A stretch of DNA of 64,000 nt from Desulfatitalea tepidiphila (GTDB taxonomy: Bacteria; Desulfobacterota; Desulfobacteria; Desulfobacterales; Desulfosarcinaceae). Below are positions 35,271 to 44,567 of the stretch, in pieces. The position numbers and the translations under genes are program-made. The DNA lies in the NCBI RefSeq assembly GCF_001293685.1, contig NZ_BCAG01000003.1, forward strand, positions 1,922,001-1,986,000. Direction: 5' to 3'. The notes under the pieces are model-generated. The model was not told the DNA's origin, ran no database searches, and was given only the letters and a program-made list of their open reading frames with translations. Each line of letters starts with the position of its first letter. Position 1 is the first letter of the stretch.

Positions 35271-36395
35271 ATGGCATTCTGGTTTAAAAAGAAGAACAAA
35301 CCCGACGCACCCGCCAAGGCGGAGTCGACTTCCGCCGACAAAGACGGCACTGCCCATGATTCCGGAATTGGACCCCCTGATGACACCGATGAAAGCGAGC
35401 CGCTCGATCCAAGCGCCCGGGCGATGGACGATGGTCGAAAGAAGCTGGAGAAATCGGCCCCGTCGTCAGAACGAACGACAGAAGAAAAATCAGGCTTTTT
35501 TTTACGCCTGAAAAGGGGCCTGACCAAAACCAGAGAAATTCTGACGACCGACATACAGGATATTTTCGCTGGGAAAAGGCAGATCGACGAGGAGATGCTC
35601 GAGGAGATCGAAGAACTCCTGATTACATCGGACATCGGCGTCCAGACCACCATGGCGCTGATGAACGACATTTCGCGCAAAGCCCACAAAATCGCAACGC
35701 CCGGCCAATTGAAAGAGACGATCAAGCAATCGATCCTTTCCCTGATGGAAAGCGCCGTGCCCCAGGCTTCCCGCGAACACCACGCCAAACCCCATGTCAT
35801 CATGGTGGTGGGTGTCAATGGCGTGGGCAAAACCACCACCATCGGCAAATTGGCGTCGCGCGAGATACGCAAGGGTCAAAAGGTTCTCATCGCTGCCGCA
35901 GATACCTTCCGGGCGGCTGCGGTCGAACAGCTGGCGATATGGGCGGAACGCGCAGGGGCGGACTTCGTCAGGCATAAAGACAACGCCGATCCTGCCGCTG
36001 TCGCCTACGACGGCATAGAAGCCGCCCTGGCCCGCGGCATCGATACCGTCTTTGTCGATACGGCCGGAAGGCTTCATACCAAGATCAATCTGATGGAAGA
36101 ACTGAAGAAAATCCAACGTACCATTTCAAAGAAAATACCCGATGCGCCCCATGAGATCCTTCTGGTCCTGGACGCCACAACCGGCCAGAACGCACTTTCC
36201 CAGGCCAAGCTGTTCCATGAATCCATGGGGATTACCGGATTGGCGCTGACCAAACTGGACGGTACCGCAAAGGGCGGTATCGTCATCAGCATTTGTCAGC
36301 AGCTCAAACTTCCCCTGCTTTATGTAGGGGTTGGAGAAGGCATCGACGACCTGCAGCCTTTCGATGCGAAACAGTTCGTCGATGCGCTTTTTTGA
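35271..36395 (+). CDS. ftsY: FtsY, signal recognition particle receptor GTPase
   Basis: 374 aa. A Lys-rich start and acidic A-domain (about 1-75) for membrane binding is followed by the N domain (LKRGLTKTREILTTDI; MLEEIEELLITSDIG) and the SRP-type G domain: G1 GVNGVGKTTTIGKLA, ADTFRAAAVEQL, DTAGR, TKLDGTAKGG and the closing GVGEGIDDLQPF. It docks ribosome-SRP complexes at the inner membrane for co-translational insertion. Probably co-transcribed with smc. Confidence 0.98.
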   Translation: MAFWFKKKNKPDAPAKAESTSADKDGTAHDSGIGPPDDTDESEPLDPSARAMDDGRKKLEKSAPSSERTTEEKSGFFLRLKRGLTKTREILTTDIQDIFAGKRQIDEEMLEEIEELLITSDIGVQTTMALMNDISRKAHKIATPGQLKETIKQSILSLMESAVPQASREHHAKPHVIMVVGVNGVGKTTTIGKLASREIRKGQKVLIAAADTFRAAAVEQLAIWAERAGADFVRHKDNADPAAVAYDGIEAALARGIDTVFVDTAGRLHTKINLMEELKKIQRTISKKIPDAPHEILLVLDATTGQNALSQAKLFHESMGITGLALTKLDGTAKGGIVISICQQLKLPLLYVGVGEGIDDLQPFDAKQFVDALF

Positions 36396-36523
36396 CGATC
36401 GCTGGGTCCGTTCCATCCTTTCCCCGGACGGGTTGGACCGCCGCTACCTTTGCCCGAGGCAGGTGATATGGCCCTCCCCGAGGGTATCATCAAAAAATCC
36501 TATGCAGCGTAAGGCTTTTTGTG

Positions 36524-36550
36524 TTGACACGGTATACGCGCTACTATAAG
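36524..36550 (+). promoter_or_regulatory. Sigma70-type promoter for the HU gene
   Basis: TTGACA at 36524-36529 and TATAAG at 36545-36550, spacer 15 bp (shorter than the ideal 17), ending 55 bp before the HU start. Confidence 0.5.
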
Positions 36551-36605
36551 AGGATCGAAAAATGGCAAGTTTGGCGTAAAAACTCAAAAAAGGGGGAACC
36601 GCGTC

Positions 36606-36878
36606 ATGACCAAAGCAGAAATCGTTGAACAGATGGCCAAGGATGCAACTATTTCAAAAACCGCAGCTGCGGCAGCACTTGATTCCTTCATCGACGCCGT
36701 AGCCAAAGCACTGAAGAAGAAAGACGGCAAAGTGACACTCGTTGGATTCGGCACTTTTGCCAAGGTACGACGGAAAGCGAGAAAAGGTCGTAATCCGCAA
36801 ACCGGCGAAGAGATCAAGATCAAGGCCGGCAACGTGGTGAAGTTTCGGGCAGGTAAAAAACTCAAGGAAGCAATCTGA
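36606..36878 (+). CDS. HU-family DNA-binding protein
   Basis: 90 aa histone-like protein: helical N-half (TKAEIVEQMAKDATISKTAAAAALD), conserved LVGFGTFAKVRRKARKGRNPQTGEEI including the DNA-binding arm with RNPQTGE, and FRAGKKLKEAI. It forms dimers that bend DNA. A strong ribosome site AGGGGGAA precedes the ATG. It has its own promoter candidate and a terminator hairpin just downstream. A second HU/IHF paralogue lies at 51883. Confidence 0.95.
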   Translation: MTKAEIVEQMAKDATISKTAAAAALDSFIDAVAKALKKKDGKVTLVGFGTFAKVRRKARKGRNPQTGEEIKIKAGNVVKFRAGKKLKEAI

Positions 36879-36918
36879 TTTTTTTCTTTTGGGTCTTGAA
36901 ATCTATTCAGCGAGTAAG

Positions 36919-36952
36919 GGCGGCGTGGCGTTCGGGTGCCCAGCCGCCTTTT
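36919..36952 (+). terminator. Rho-independent terminator after the HU gene
   Basis: GGCGGCGTGG pairs with CCAGCCGCC (one bulge) around an ~11-base loop, followed by TTTT. It ends 4 bp before the stop of the convergent acylphosphatase gene. Confidence 0.7.
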
Positions 36953-36955
36953 CAT

Positions 36956-37237
36956 TCATCGACGTATCGTAAAATCATTCATGTCTCCAACGTACGCCTG
37001 TTTCTCCACCTGCACGTCAGCCACCCGGGAGTGTGGAGAGCCTTGGTGACACCATTGGATCATGGCATCCACGGCCGCGGCCTGACCTTCAAAAAGGGCT
37101 TCAACCGTACCGTCCGGCAGATTGCGAACCCATCCGGCCACACCGTTCTTCTCAGCGGCGCGCCGCGTCTCATCTCTGAAAAAAACGCCTTGCACCCGCC
37201 CCGAAACGATCACGTGCGCTCTTGCGTTTGCTTCCAT
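36956..37237 (-). CDS. acyP: Acylphosphatase
   Basis: 93 aa, normal size. It hydrolyses acyl phosphates such as carbamoyl or acetyl phosphate. The signature VSGRVQGVFFRDETRR holds the catalytic Arg, and GWVRNLPDGTVEALFEG holds the catalytic Asn. The ATG at 37237 is set by AAGGAGGGGGG upstream; an in-frame start at 37264 is unnecessary. It lies 79 bp downstream of the ligase gene. Confidence 0.93.
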   Translation of the reverse strand: MEANARAHVIVSGRVQGVFFRDETRRAAEKNGVAGWVRNLPDGTVEALFEGQAAAVDAMIQWCHQGSPHSRVADVQVEKQAYVGDMNDFTIRR

Positions 37238-37316
37238 TCTTAATCCCCCCTCCTTCCGGTCCAAGAAATGCGATGCCCGGACAACCCGGCATGTCTACGT
37301 CCAGTCAAGCGATGTT

Positions 37317-39158
37317 TCATTCGTGCACATCTTGGCCGATGAGCCGAAAATAGTCCTTCTCGGATAGGCGATCGACACCCAGTGCGATGGCTTTATCCAA
37401 TTTGGTTTGTCCCACTTTGTCTCCACAAACCAGAAGGTCGGTGCTCTTGTTGACCGCGGTCTGAACCTGTGCGCCGAGACGTTGCGCATCGGCTTCCATC
37501 TTTTCGCGGTTGCCGAATTGCATTTTCCCGGTAAAGACAATTCTTTTGCCGGCAATCGGGCTTTTCACGGCGCTCTCCTCTGACGCCAGCGGCGTGCGCT
37601 GCAGATTGAATCCCAGGGAAAGCAGATGCAGCAGGGTATCGCGCACCTCATCGACGCCTTGGGCGATGGCCTTGCCGGTGATCTGCCCGAACCCATTGAT
37701 TTGGGAAATCCGGTCGGCGGTGACGCCGATCAGCGAATCGAGGCCGATGTAACGAAGCAGCTTGCGGCTGTCCCCAGTCCCCAGATCCGATATTCCCAAG
37801 GCGGCTAGAAAACGCCAATCTTCCACCGGCTTGGTCCTGCTCGTTTCAAGTGCTGCCGCGAGATTCCGGGACTGCACCGGGCCGAATCCCAGGCCAACGA
37901 AATCGGACTCGGCCATGGCATAAATCTTTTCGAGTGAATCGTACCCGGCAGCCACCAGTTTTTCGATGGTCTTAATACCGAACCAGTCGGCGGTACCCAA
38001 TGTTTTAAACCAATGGCTGATGCGTTGAATGGTCTGGGCCGGGCAATGCATATGGGTGCAGCGCAGAAAATCACCCTTCCAGGTCAGCCCCAATCCGCAG
38101 GCCGGACAAACCTCCGGCAAGTGAACTTCATCGACCGGTTTCAGAACACGTTCTAGCTTGGGAATCACCTCCCCGCTGCGGATGATTTCGATTTGTGCCC
38201 CCGGGCCGATGTTGTGCTTGGCCACCATGCCGGCGTGGTGCGCGGTCACCCGTCTGATGGTCGCCCCGGAGAGAGGAACAGGCTCGACTTCCAGAACAGG
38301 AGTTATATTGCCGGTGCGGCCGACTTGCCACTGGATGCCGATGACCGTGGTGACTGCGGTTTCGCCCCTGGTTTTTACGGCGATCTGCCATCGATAGTGA
38401 TGGCTGGTGGCTCCCATGCGGGCCTTGAGGGTTGGATCGCACACCTCGACGACCATGCCATCCATGGGATAATCCACATCCGCGGCCACCTCCTGGGAGA
38501 TCTGATCCCACCTCTCCAGCAACTGTTTCCCATCTCCCCGCCAGGCGCGCATTTGGCTGTAGGGGACGAATCTCACCCGCCCATCGGAGAGGGCCTGCTG
38601 CGCATCCGCATTCAATGTATCCGATGAGACGATGCCCACCACCATGTTGCGCGGGTGCTCGAACTTGGTCGCCATATTTTCGTCGAAGTAGGATTTGACG
38701 ACCACGACTTCACCCAGTCCCTGGCCTCGACCACCAACGGGAATAACGCCCTTATCAAAGGCACTGGTGATGTCATAGCCCACCATCCCGTTGCCACGAC
38801 TGGCCAGGATCACACCATCATCGCGGCCGGCCAGGCCATCGAGTTTCGGCGTCACCTGGAAGATGACCTCTTCGAGGCCGATGCTTTTGGCTTCTTTTAA
38901 AACCCGTTGGACAAAGCGCTCGAGCTGGCTGCGGTCATAGGCTTTCTCGGTAGAGAGCATGGGATCGGGATGGCGAACTTCTCGACGACCGGGAAGCCTT
39001 TCCGGCTCGACGTGCTGCAAAAAGGGGTGGTGCGGGTCGATCTCACGAAGCTGCTCCACCAACCGATCATAGGTGGCGTCATCGACAATCGGGCGACCAC
39101 TGCGGTAGGCATCGTTGTACTCTTGCAGTTGAGCGACGAGCTCTTCGATTTGCGGCAT
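37317..39158 (-). CDS. ligA: Divergent NAD+-dependent DNA ligase (LigA family)
   Basis: 613 aa (LigA is usually ~670). Domain order is that of LigA: Ia (Y-x-x-D-A-Y, IVDDATYDRLVEQL), adenylation domain with the AMP-accepting Lys105 in KLDG, OB fold, Cys4 zinc finger (CPACGLGLTWKGDFLRC...C), HhH region, and a C-terminal BRCT (RIVFTGKMQFGNREKMEADAQRLGA). Several near-invariant neighbours differ: ExKxDG reads TPKLDG, the TRGDG..GEDVT motif reads SRGNGMVGYDIT, and MLSL reads MLSTEKAY. It may be a slower or specialised ligase; whether a second standard ligA exists elsewhere is unknown. Confidence 0.85.
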   Translation of the reverse strand: MPQIEELVAQLQEYNDAYRSGRPIVDDATYDRLVEQLREIDPHHPFLQHVEPERLPGRREVRHPDPMLSTEKAYDRSQLERFVQRVLKEAKSIGLEEVIFQVTPKLDGLAGRDDGVILASRGNGMVGYDITSAFDKGVIPVGGRGQGLGEVVVVKSYFDENMATKFEHPRNMVVGIVSSDTLNADAQQALSDGRVRFVPYSQMRAWRGDGKQLLERWDQISQEVAADVDYPMDGMVVEVCDPTLKARMGATSHHYRWQIAVKTRGETAVTTVIGIQWQVGRTGNITPVLEVEPVPLSGATIRRVTAHHAGMVAKHNIGPGAQIEIIRSGEVIPKLERVLKPVDEVHLPEVCPACGLGLTWKGDFLRCTHMHCPAQTIQRISHWFKTLGTADWFGIKTIEKLVAAGYDSLEKIYAMAESDFVGLGFGPVQSRNLAAALETSRTKPVEDWRFLAALGISDLGTGDSRKLLRYIGLDSLIGVTADRISQINGFGQITGKAIAQGVDEVRDTLLHLLSLGFNLQRTPLASEESAVKSPIAGKRIVFTGKMQFGNREKMEADAQRLGAQVQTAVNKSTDLLVCGDKVGQTKLDKAIALGVDRLSEKDYFRLIGQDVHE

Positions 39159-39162
39159 CGGA

Positions 39163-39417
39163 TTAACCCGGACCGACCCGTTTGGTCATCTCCTCTTTGA
39201 TCTCATCGATAATATCATACAGGAACATCAGGTCTTCGATGGTTAACCGTCCCGCCTTGGCCGGCGCACGTTCGCTGCCGTCCTTCTTGCGCAGGATGCG
39301 CGGCCCGATCTGAACCTTGGCCTCGCCGCCATCGTAACGCTGTATGGAAATCAACAGCCCCGTCTCATCACAACGCCACTGTTTGATCACTTCATCCTTA
39401 TTTGCATCATAAGGCAT
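39163..39417 (-). CDS. Small conserved-looking hypothetical protein upstream of ligase
   Basis: 84 aa. An N-terminal beta-rich part (WRCDETGLLISIQRYDGGEAKVQIGPRIL) and an acidic helix (LTIEDLMFLYDIIDEIKEEM). The ATG at 39417 is supported by GGGAGG; the stop is 4 bp from the ligase ATG, so the two are co-translated. No family recognised. Its position suggests a ligase partner or simple operon neighbour. Confidence 0.7.
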   Translation of the reverse strand: MPYDANKDEVIKQWRCDETGLLISIQRYDGGEAKVQIGPRILRKKDGSERAPAKAGRLTIEDLMFLYDIIDEIKEEMTKRVGPG

Positions 39418-39549
39418 AAGTAAACCTCCCGTGAATCGTTCGTGCCCCTCCACAAATGCCCAATTGGCCTATTTGTGGACGGACATTCGTTTGGAACCAT
39501 TGCACCCGTAAGACTCGCATGCTGCGCCAAGCGCTGCCGGCAATGGAGA

Positions 39550-41616
39550 TTATGTCGCAATTTTGGAAAAATCCGCAATCTGGTTAAATAGACCTGCGAT
39601 GGCTTTCAGCAGCGCCAGGCGATTGTGGCGGGTCTCTTTCTCTTCTGCCATCACCATGACATCCTCAAAAAAGTGATCCACCGGAGCCCTCAAGGTGGCA
39701 ATGCGTTTCAACACGGAGTGAACGTCTCCGGAAACGAGGCTGGACTGGACTTCCTCCCTGACCTTGAGGAAAGCGCGGTACAACTCCTCTTCAGCAGCCT
39801 CCCTCAAAAGCGCCGCGTCCGGAACCTCTGGGATGGTTTCCTCTGTTTTGCGCAAAATATTGACCGCCCGCTTAAAGGCCACGGCCAATGGTTCAAAGCC
39901 CGGCTCTCCTTTGAGGCTTTGCAGCGCCGCGACACGCTGCCGAACATTGGGGATATGATCGACCGAGACGCTGATCACTGATGCCACCACGTCTTTGGCA
40001 AAGCCCTCTTCGGTCAGCATATGGCTGATGCGTTGTTGTATGAAGCCGTAGACCGCTGATCGCGTGTCGTCCAGATCGGCCGGCGAATAGGGCTTCAAGG
40101 CTTCTTCAATGGCCGCTTGCAACGAAAAGCCAAGCTGGAAGGTTGACATGATTTGAACGATGCCGATGCCTTGTCTCCGCAGTGCATATGGATCGGAGGC
40201 GCCCGTGGGAATGAGCCCCACCGAAAAGCAGCCACAGATGGTATCGAGCTTGTCGGCAATGGCCACCAGCGCACCGGTCATGTTGTCCGGCAACGGCCCG
40301 CCCGAATATGTCGGCCGGTAGTGTGCTTCAATGGCGGCCGCCACAACCTCGGGCTCTCCGGCCGCTGCGGCATAAACGCGCCCCATCCTGCCCTGCAACT
40401 CGGGAAATTCGCCCACGACCTGAGAAACGAGATCGACCTTGCACAGATGGGCGGCCCGTGAAACCGACGCCAGGGTCTCGGGTGCGGCCACGCCGGCCAG
40501 GTATTCGGCCATCTTCTGCACGCGATCGGACTTGGCGCGCATGGTCCCCAGTTTGGCCTGGAAAAGCACGCCCTCGAGGTGCGTGTACCATGTCTCCAGG
40601 CTTTGCTTCAAATCGGCTCTGAAAAAAAACTGGGCGTCGGACAGGCGTGCGCGCAGCACCCGCTCGTGTCCCTTGGCCACCAGGGCCATGTCTTTTGTGC
40701 GCGTATTGTTAACGGCCACGAAGCATGGCAGCAGATGCCCGTCGGCATCCTTGACGGCGAAGTATTTCTGATGTTCGCGCATGGAGGTGATCAAAATCTC
40801 ACGCGGCAATTCCAAAAAAACGTCGTCGAAACGGCCGGCCGAGGCGATGGGAATCTCGACCAGATGGGTCACCGTATCGATCAGGGCTTCGTCTTCCACG
40901 ATCGTGCCACCCAACTTCTTAGCCGCGGCGTCGACCTCATCGCGCACCATCTGTCTGCGTCTCTCAATGTCGACGATGACGTTCTCTTTGCGAAGTTCAT
41001 CCACATAGGAACCGGCGTCGCCGATCCGCACCCGCCTGCGGTTCATGAACATGTGCCCCCAGGTCATGCGGCCGCTTTTGAGGTGGCCACCCAAAGTAAA
41101 GGAGATGACCGAAGATCCCAACAACGCCACAAGTGTCTGGATCGGTCGGGCAAAGGAGATCGTCAAATCCGACCATCGCATGGTTTTGGGAAAAGGGATG
41201 CCCAGTATGATATCGGGCAGCTTTTGTTTCAAAAAGCTCTTTGTGGTCGTGCCCTTGTCGGTCATGGCGGCGCACAGGTAACGCCCCTTGTCCGTTTCGA
41301 CCACCTCGAGGCGTTCGGCCGGCAGACCGACTTTTTCGGCAAACTTCAGGGCCGGTACCGTATAGCGGCCTTGTTCATCTATTCCAATTCTTTCAGGCGG
41401 TCCCATCACCTGTTCGGTGTGGGGCTTTTGGCGCAGGGCCACATCATCGACCAGGGCTACCAGTCGGCGCGGCGTGCCATACGACCGCACGGTGCCGTGA
41501 TCGATGCGGGCATCTGTCAATACCCTGGACAGATTCGCGGACAAGGCGTCCAGTGCGGGTTGAATGTAGCCGGCCGGAATCTCTTCGGTGCCAATTTCAA
41601 GTAGTAAGCGTTCCAT
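39550..41616 (-). CDS. glyS: Glycyl-tRNA synthetase beta subunit
   Basis: 688 aa beta subunit of the alpha2beta2 bacterial enzyme, responsible for tRNA binding (LLLEIGTEEIPAGYIQPAL at the start; FVAVNNTRTKD; REHQKYFAVKD; HD-like and DALR-type C-terminal helices). The start at 41616 gives MERLLLEIGTEE behind GAGGA; an extension to 41670 has no family support. It follows glyQ with a 78-bp gap. Confidence 0.97.
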   Translation of the reverse strand: MERLLLEIGTEEIPAGYIQPALDALSANLSRVLTDARIDHGTVRSYGTPRRLVALVDDVALRQKPHTEQVMGPPERIGIDEQGRYTVPALKFAEKVGLPAERLEVVETDKGRYLCAAMTDKGTTTKSFLKQKLPDIILGIPFPKTMRWSDLTISFARPIQTLVALLGSSVISFTLGGHLKSGRMTWGHMFMNRRRVRIGDAGSYVDELRKENVIVDIERRRQMVRDEVDAAAKKLGGTIVEDEALIDTVTHLVEIPIASAGRFDDVFLELPREILITSMREHQKYFAVKDADGHLLPCFVAVNNTRTKDMALVAKGHERVLRARLSDAQFFFRADLKQSLETWYTHLEGVLFQAKLGTMRAKSDRVQKMAEYLAGVAAPETLASVSRAAHLCKVDLVSQVVGEFPELQGRMGRVYAAAAGEPEVVAAAIEAHYRPTYSGGPLPDNMTGALVAIADKLDTICGCFSVGLIPTGASDPYALRRQGIGIVQIMSTFQLGFSLQAAIEEALKPYSPADLDDTRSAVYGFIQQRISHMLTEEGFAKDVVASVISVSVDHIPNVRQRVAALQSLKGEPGFEPLAVAFKRAVNILRKTEETIPEVPDAALLREAAEEELYRAFLKVREEVQSSLVSGDVHSVLKRIATLRAPVDHFFEDVMVMAEEKETRHNRLALLKAIAGLFNQIADFSKIAT

Positions 41617-41694
41617 ATCGTCCTCAATCCATGGTAAAACGGCCCATCGACACGCACCGAACATCTCCACGGCACGCCGACAGAGGATGCGATG

Positions 41695-42564
41695 TTAGCG
41701 TTCGAGCAGCGGGAACCCCAGTTCCTCGCGCTGTTTGAGATAGGCTTCCGCCGATGCCCGGGCCAGATTTCTGATGCGCCCGATATACCCGGTGCGCTCG
41801 GTGACGCTGATGGCGCCGCGCGCGTCCAGCAGGTTGAAGGCATGGGAGCATTTCAAACAATATTCATATGCCGGCAGGACCATTCCAGCCTCGGCGACGC
41901 GCTGCGATTCGGCCTCGTAAAGGTTGAACAGGGACAGCAGCATGTTGACATCGGCCAATTCAAAATTATAGGTCGACTGCTCGACCTCCTGCTGGTGATG
42001 TACATGACCGTAAGTCGTTCCTTCATTCCACTTCAGGTCGTAGACATTGTCCACGCCCTGCAGGTACATGGTGATGCGTTCCAGGCCATAGGTCAATTCA
42101 ACTGAGACGGGTGAAAGCTCGATGCTGCCGGCCTGTTGAAAGTAGGTGAACTGAGTGATCTCCATACCATCCAGCCAAACTTCCCAACCCAGACCCGAAG
42201 CGCCCAGGGTGGGTGATTCCCAATCGTCTTCCACGAAGCGGATGTCGTGCTCCAGGGGGTCGATGCCCAGCACTTTCATGCTGTCCAGGTAAATCTTCTG
42301 GACATCCTGAGGGGAGGGTTTCAAAATGACTTGATACTGATAGTAATGCTGAAGCCTGTTGGGATTTTCACCATAACGTCCGTCGGTGGGGCGCCTGGAG
42401 GGTTGGACATAGGCCACATTCCATGGTTCGGGTCCCAAGGCGCGCAAAAGGGTGGTGGGATGAAACGTGCCGGCACCGACTTCCATATCGTAGGGTTGCA
42501 CCAGCAGACACCCCTTGCGGGCCCAAAATTTGTGCAAAGCCAAAATCACATCCTGAAAATACAT
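41695..42564 (-). CDS. glyQ: Glycyl-tRNA synthetase alpha subunit
   Basis: 289 aa catalytic alpha subunit of the class II enzyme, charging tRNA-Gly. Family segments [60 protein letters not shown], and [19 protein letters not shown] (motif 3 region) are all present. It lies 71 bp after the GHMP kinase gene and upstream of glyS. Confidence 0.98.
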   Translation of the reverse strand: MYFQDVILALHKFWARKGCLLVQPYDMEVGAGTFHPTTLLRALGPEPWNVAYVQPSRRPTDGRYGENPNRLQHYYQYQVILKPSPQDVQKIYLDSMKVLGIDPLEHDIRFVEDDWESPTLGASGLGWEVWLDGMEITQFTYFQQAGSIELSPVSVELTYGLERITMYLQGVDNVYDLKWNEGTTYGHVHHQQEVEQSTYNFELADVNMLLSLFNLYEAESQRVAEAGMVLPAYEYCLKCSHAFNLLDARGAISVTERTGYIGRIRNLARASAEAYLKQREELGFPLLER

Positions 42565-42635
42565 CGCATTGCCTCACGCGGGTAAAGTGGTTTCATATGC
42601 CAATGGTCGGCCTGTTTACCATCAATCCTCGGGAA

Positions 42636-43682
42636 TCACAAGATGCCGTTGGGGTCGAGGGACACATCCAAGAGGGCGGCTTCGGGCCGGGTTGCGAGTA
42701 TGGCCTGCCAGTCCGAACGCAACGATGCGATGTCGGACGGCGCCCCCATTGCCCATATGCAGCCACCCCCGCCTGCGCCGGTAAACCGGGCGCCGCACTG
42801 CTGCCGCCGGGCGGCGGCCACGAGTCGGCTACCCATTGCGTCCAACACCTCTGGCGTCATCTCGACCCTTAAATCGGTTTCCGCGTTCATCGCCGTTACG
42901 GCGCCCTGATCGTCGCCACCGGCCAAAGACGCGATGAACGCCTGACTGTGATGGATAATTCGTTCCCACTCGTCCCGGTGGCGCCCGGCTAAAAATTCCC
43001 GCACCCAGGTGCCGTTGATGTCCTTGGATACATGGGGCACACCGCAATAGGCCACCAGAAGACGTTGCTCAAAATCCGAATAGCCGTCTGCCAGGATAAT
43101 TGCTTTTCGCACATAACCGGGGTCATCGACATGACCGGTCCAATACCAGCCATTGACACCTCCGTACACGGCCGCCAGATGATCCTGGAGTCCGCACGGC
43201 ACACCGGCGATGCTTTGCTCGATGGCATGCGCCAAGGCGGCCACGGCATCCGGGCTCGGCATGGCCCGCCCCTGGTGCGCCAGCACTTTACCGATCGCCC
43301 AAACGAGCGCGGCGGCCGCCACCGAGGACCCACCGAGTGCGCTGCGCGGCGGTGAGGTGGAATCGATGTGGATATGCACACCGTCGATGTTGAAATAAGA
43401 TGCCACGGCCAGCATCAGACCCACCGGCGAAGTAAAAGGGGCCGACCTGCTCTCCACGTCGACAGGCTCGAAACCGCGTGAACTGACCTTGATTCTTCCA
43501 TCGCGGTGAGGAAGCAACCGGACGCGGGTCCGCATGTTCAAGGCGGCATTGAAGGTGCAAGGCGCCAAGTGGTGCAGCGGCAGATAAAAGGTGCTCAGAT
43601 CCAGTGTCCCGCCCATGTCGATACGGCAAGGCGCCGAAGCCTCGATCGGTGTCCTTTCAAGAAATTCACGGATGGAAGGCAT
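42636..43682 (-). CDS. GHMP-family sugar kinase (galactokinase/heptose-kinase-like)
   Basis: 348 aa. N-terminal APCRIDMGGTLDLSTF, GHMP motif 2 SPPRSALGGSSVAAAALVWAI near residue 112, and C-terminal motif 3 GARFTGAGGGGCIWAMG. It phosphorylates a small molecule with ATP. The pattern is nearest to sugar kinases such as D-glycero-D-manno-heptose 7-phosphate kinase or fucokinase/galactokinase, not mevalonate or homoserine kinase. The exact substrate cannot be read. It is 15 bp downstream of recO and 71 bp upstream of glyQ in one run of genes. Confidence 0.87.
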   Translation of the reverse strand: MPSIREFLERTPIEASAPCRIDMGGTLDLSTFYLPLHHLAPCTFNAALNMRTRVRLLPHRDGRIKVSSRGFEPVDVESRSAPFTSPVGLMLAVASYFNIDGVHIHIDSTSPPRSALGGSSVAAAALVWAIGKVLAHQGRAMPSPDAVAALAHAIEQSIAGVPCGLQDHLAAVYGGVNGWYWTGHVDDPGYVRKAIILADGYSDFEQRLLVAYCGVPHVSKDINGTWVREFLAGRHRDEWERIIHHSQAFIASLAGGDDQGAVTAMNAETDLRVEMTPEVLDAMGSRLVAAARRQQCGARFTGAGGGGCIWAMGAPSDIASLRSDWQAILATRPEAALLDVSLDPNGIL

Positions 43683-43697
43683 ATCTGTCCTACCCTT

Positions 43698-44480
43698 TCA
43701 TGAGTCGTCATTGGAAGTCATGCGAATTTGACGCAAGAAGGCAAGGCTTTTGGGCACGCGACCGATATGATAGGGAACGAAAGCCTCCAAAAAGGCGGTC
43801 GCCTCGGCCATGGAATGGGGTGCAAACCTTACCCGCAGTGCCTTACCCAGGTCCTCTCTGGCCATCCAGATCAATTGCTTGAGCGTCCCTTTGCCGATAG
43901 CGACATGATGGTTGTCCGGACCCGGGCACTGATTGCAGACGATGCCTCCCTGGCGCAAATCAATGCAGAATTCATTCTGAGCCAGTTGCTCGATCTCTTT
44001 TTGGCAGCAGGTGCATCGCTCCAGCACCGGTCGAAGGCCTTCGTATCCGATAAAACGCATCTGGAACAGCAGGCTCAAGATAGCGGGTGGGACTTTTCCG
44101 CAGGATAGTGCTTCGAGCACAAATGCCAACAGGTCATAAATGTCCTGGCGCGGCTCATCGGCTTCCAGCCACAAGACGACCAGTTCCGACCAATAGCTGG
44201 CGTATGCGGTTTTCAACACATCGGATCGGACAACCCCGAAATTTCTCTCCAGGGTGGCTTCTTCGAGGATCGGCAGACCTTTGCCGCGCGATTGACGATA
44301 CACGATGCCGAGTCCGTCGAAGTGCTCGAGAATGCCGCCAAAACGTTTGGTGCTCTTTTTGGCGGCCTTGGCAATCATCGTACTGACCCCATGATCTTTG
44401 GTAAGAACCGTAAGGATCAGGTCAAAATCGCCATAGGCCCGCCGGCGCAGTACGATCGCAGATGTGGACAAATGGCTCAT
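43698..44480 (-). CDS. recO: RecO, recombinational repair protein
   Basis: 260 aa. OB-fold N-domain (STSAIVLRRRAYGDFDLILTVLTKDHG), helical middle, and a Cys4 zinc site (CTCCQKEIE ... GIVCNQC). It loads RecA on SSB-coated DNA with RecR. Normal length. It is embedded between rodZ and the GHMP kinase gene in the long minus-strand run. Confidence 0.94.
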   Translation of the reverse strand: MSHLSTSAIVLRRRAYGDFDLILTVLTKDHGVSTMIAKAAKKSTKRFGGILEHFDGLGIVYRQSRGKGLPILEEATLERNFGVVRSDVLKTAYASYWSELVVLWLEADEPRQDIYDLLAFVLEALSCGKVPPAILSLLFQMRFIGYEGLRPVLERCTCCQKEIEQLAQNEFCIDLRQGGIVCNQCPGPDNHHVAIGKGTLKQLIWMAREDLGKALRVRFAPHSMAEATAFLEAFVPYHIGRVPKSLAFLRQIRMTSNDDS

Positions 44481-44567
44481 TTCAGCGGCACCGGACTTGA
44501 CGTCTCAACCGGATGCGACGCGTCGTCATTTCGCCGAAGGATCGGAGCGTTTCCCATAGTCTCCGGA

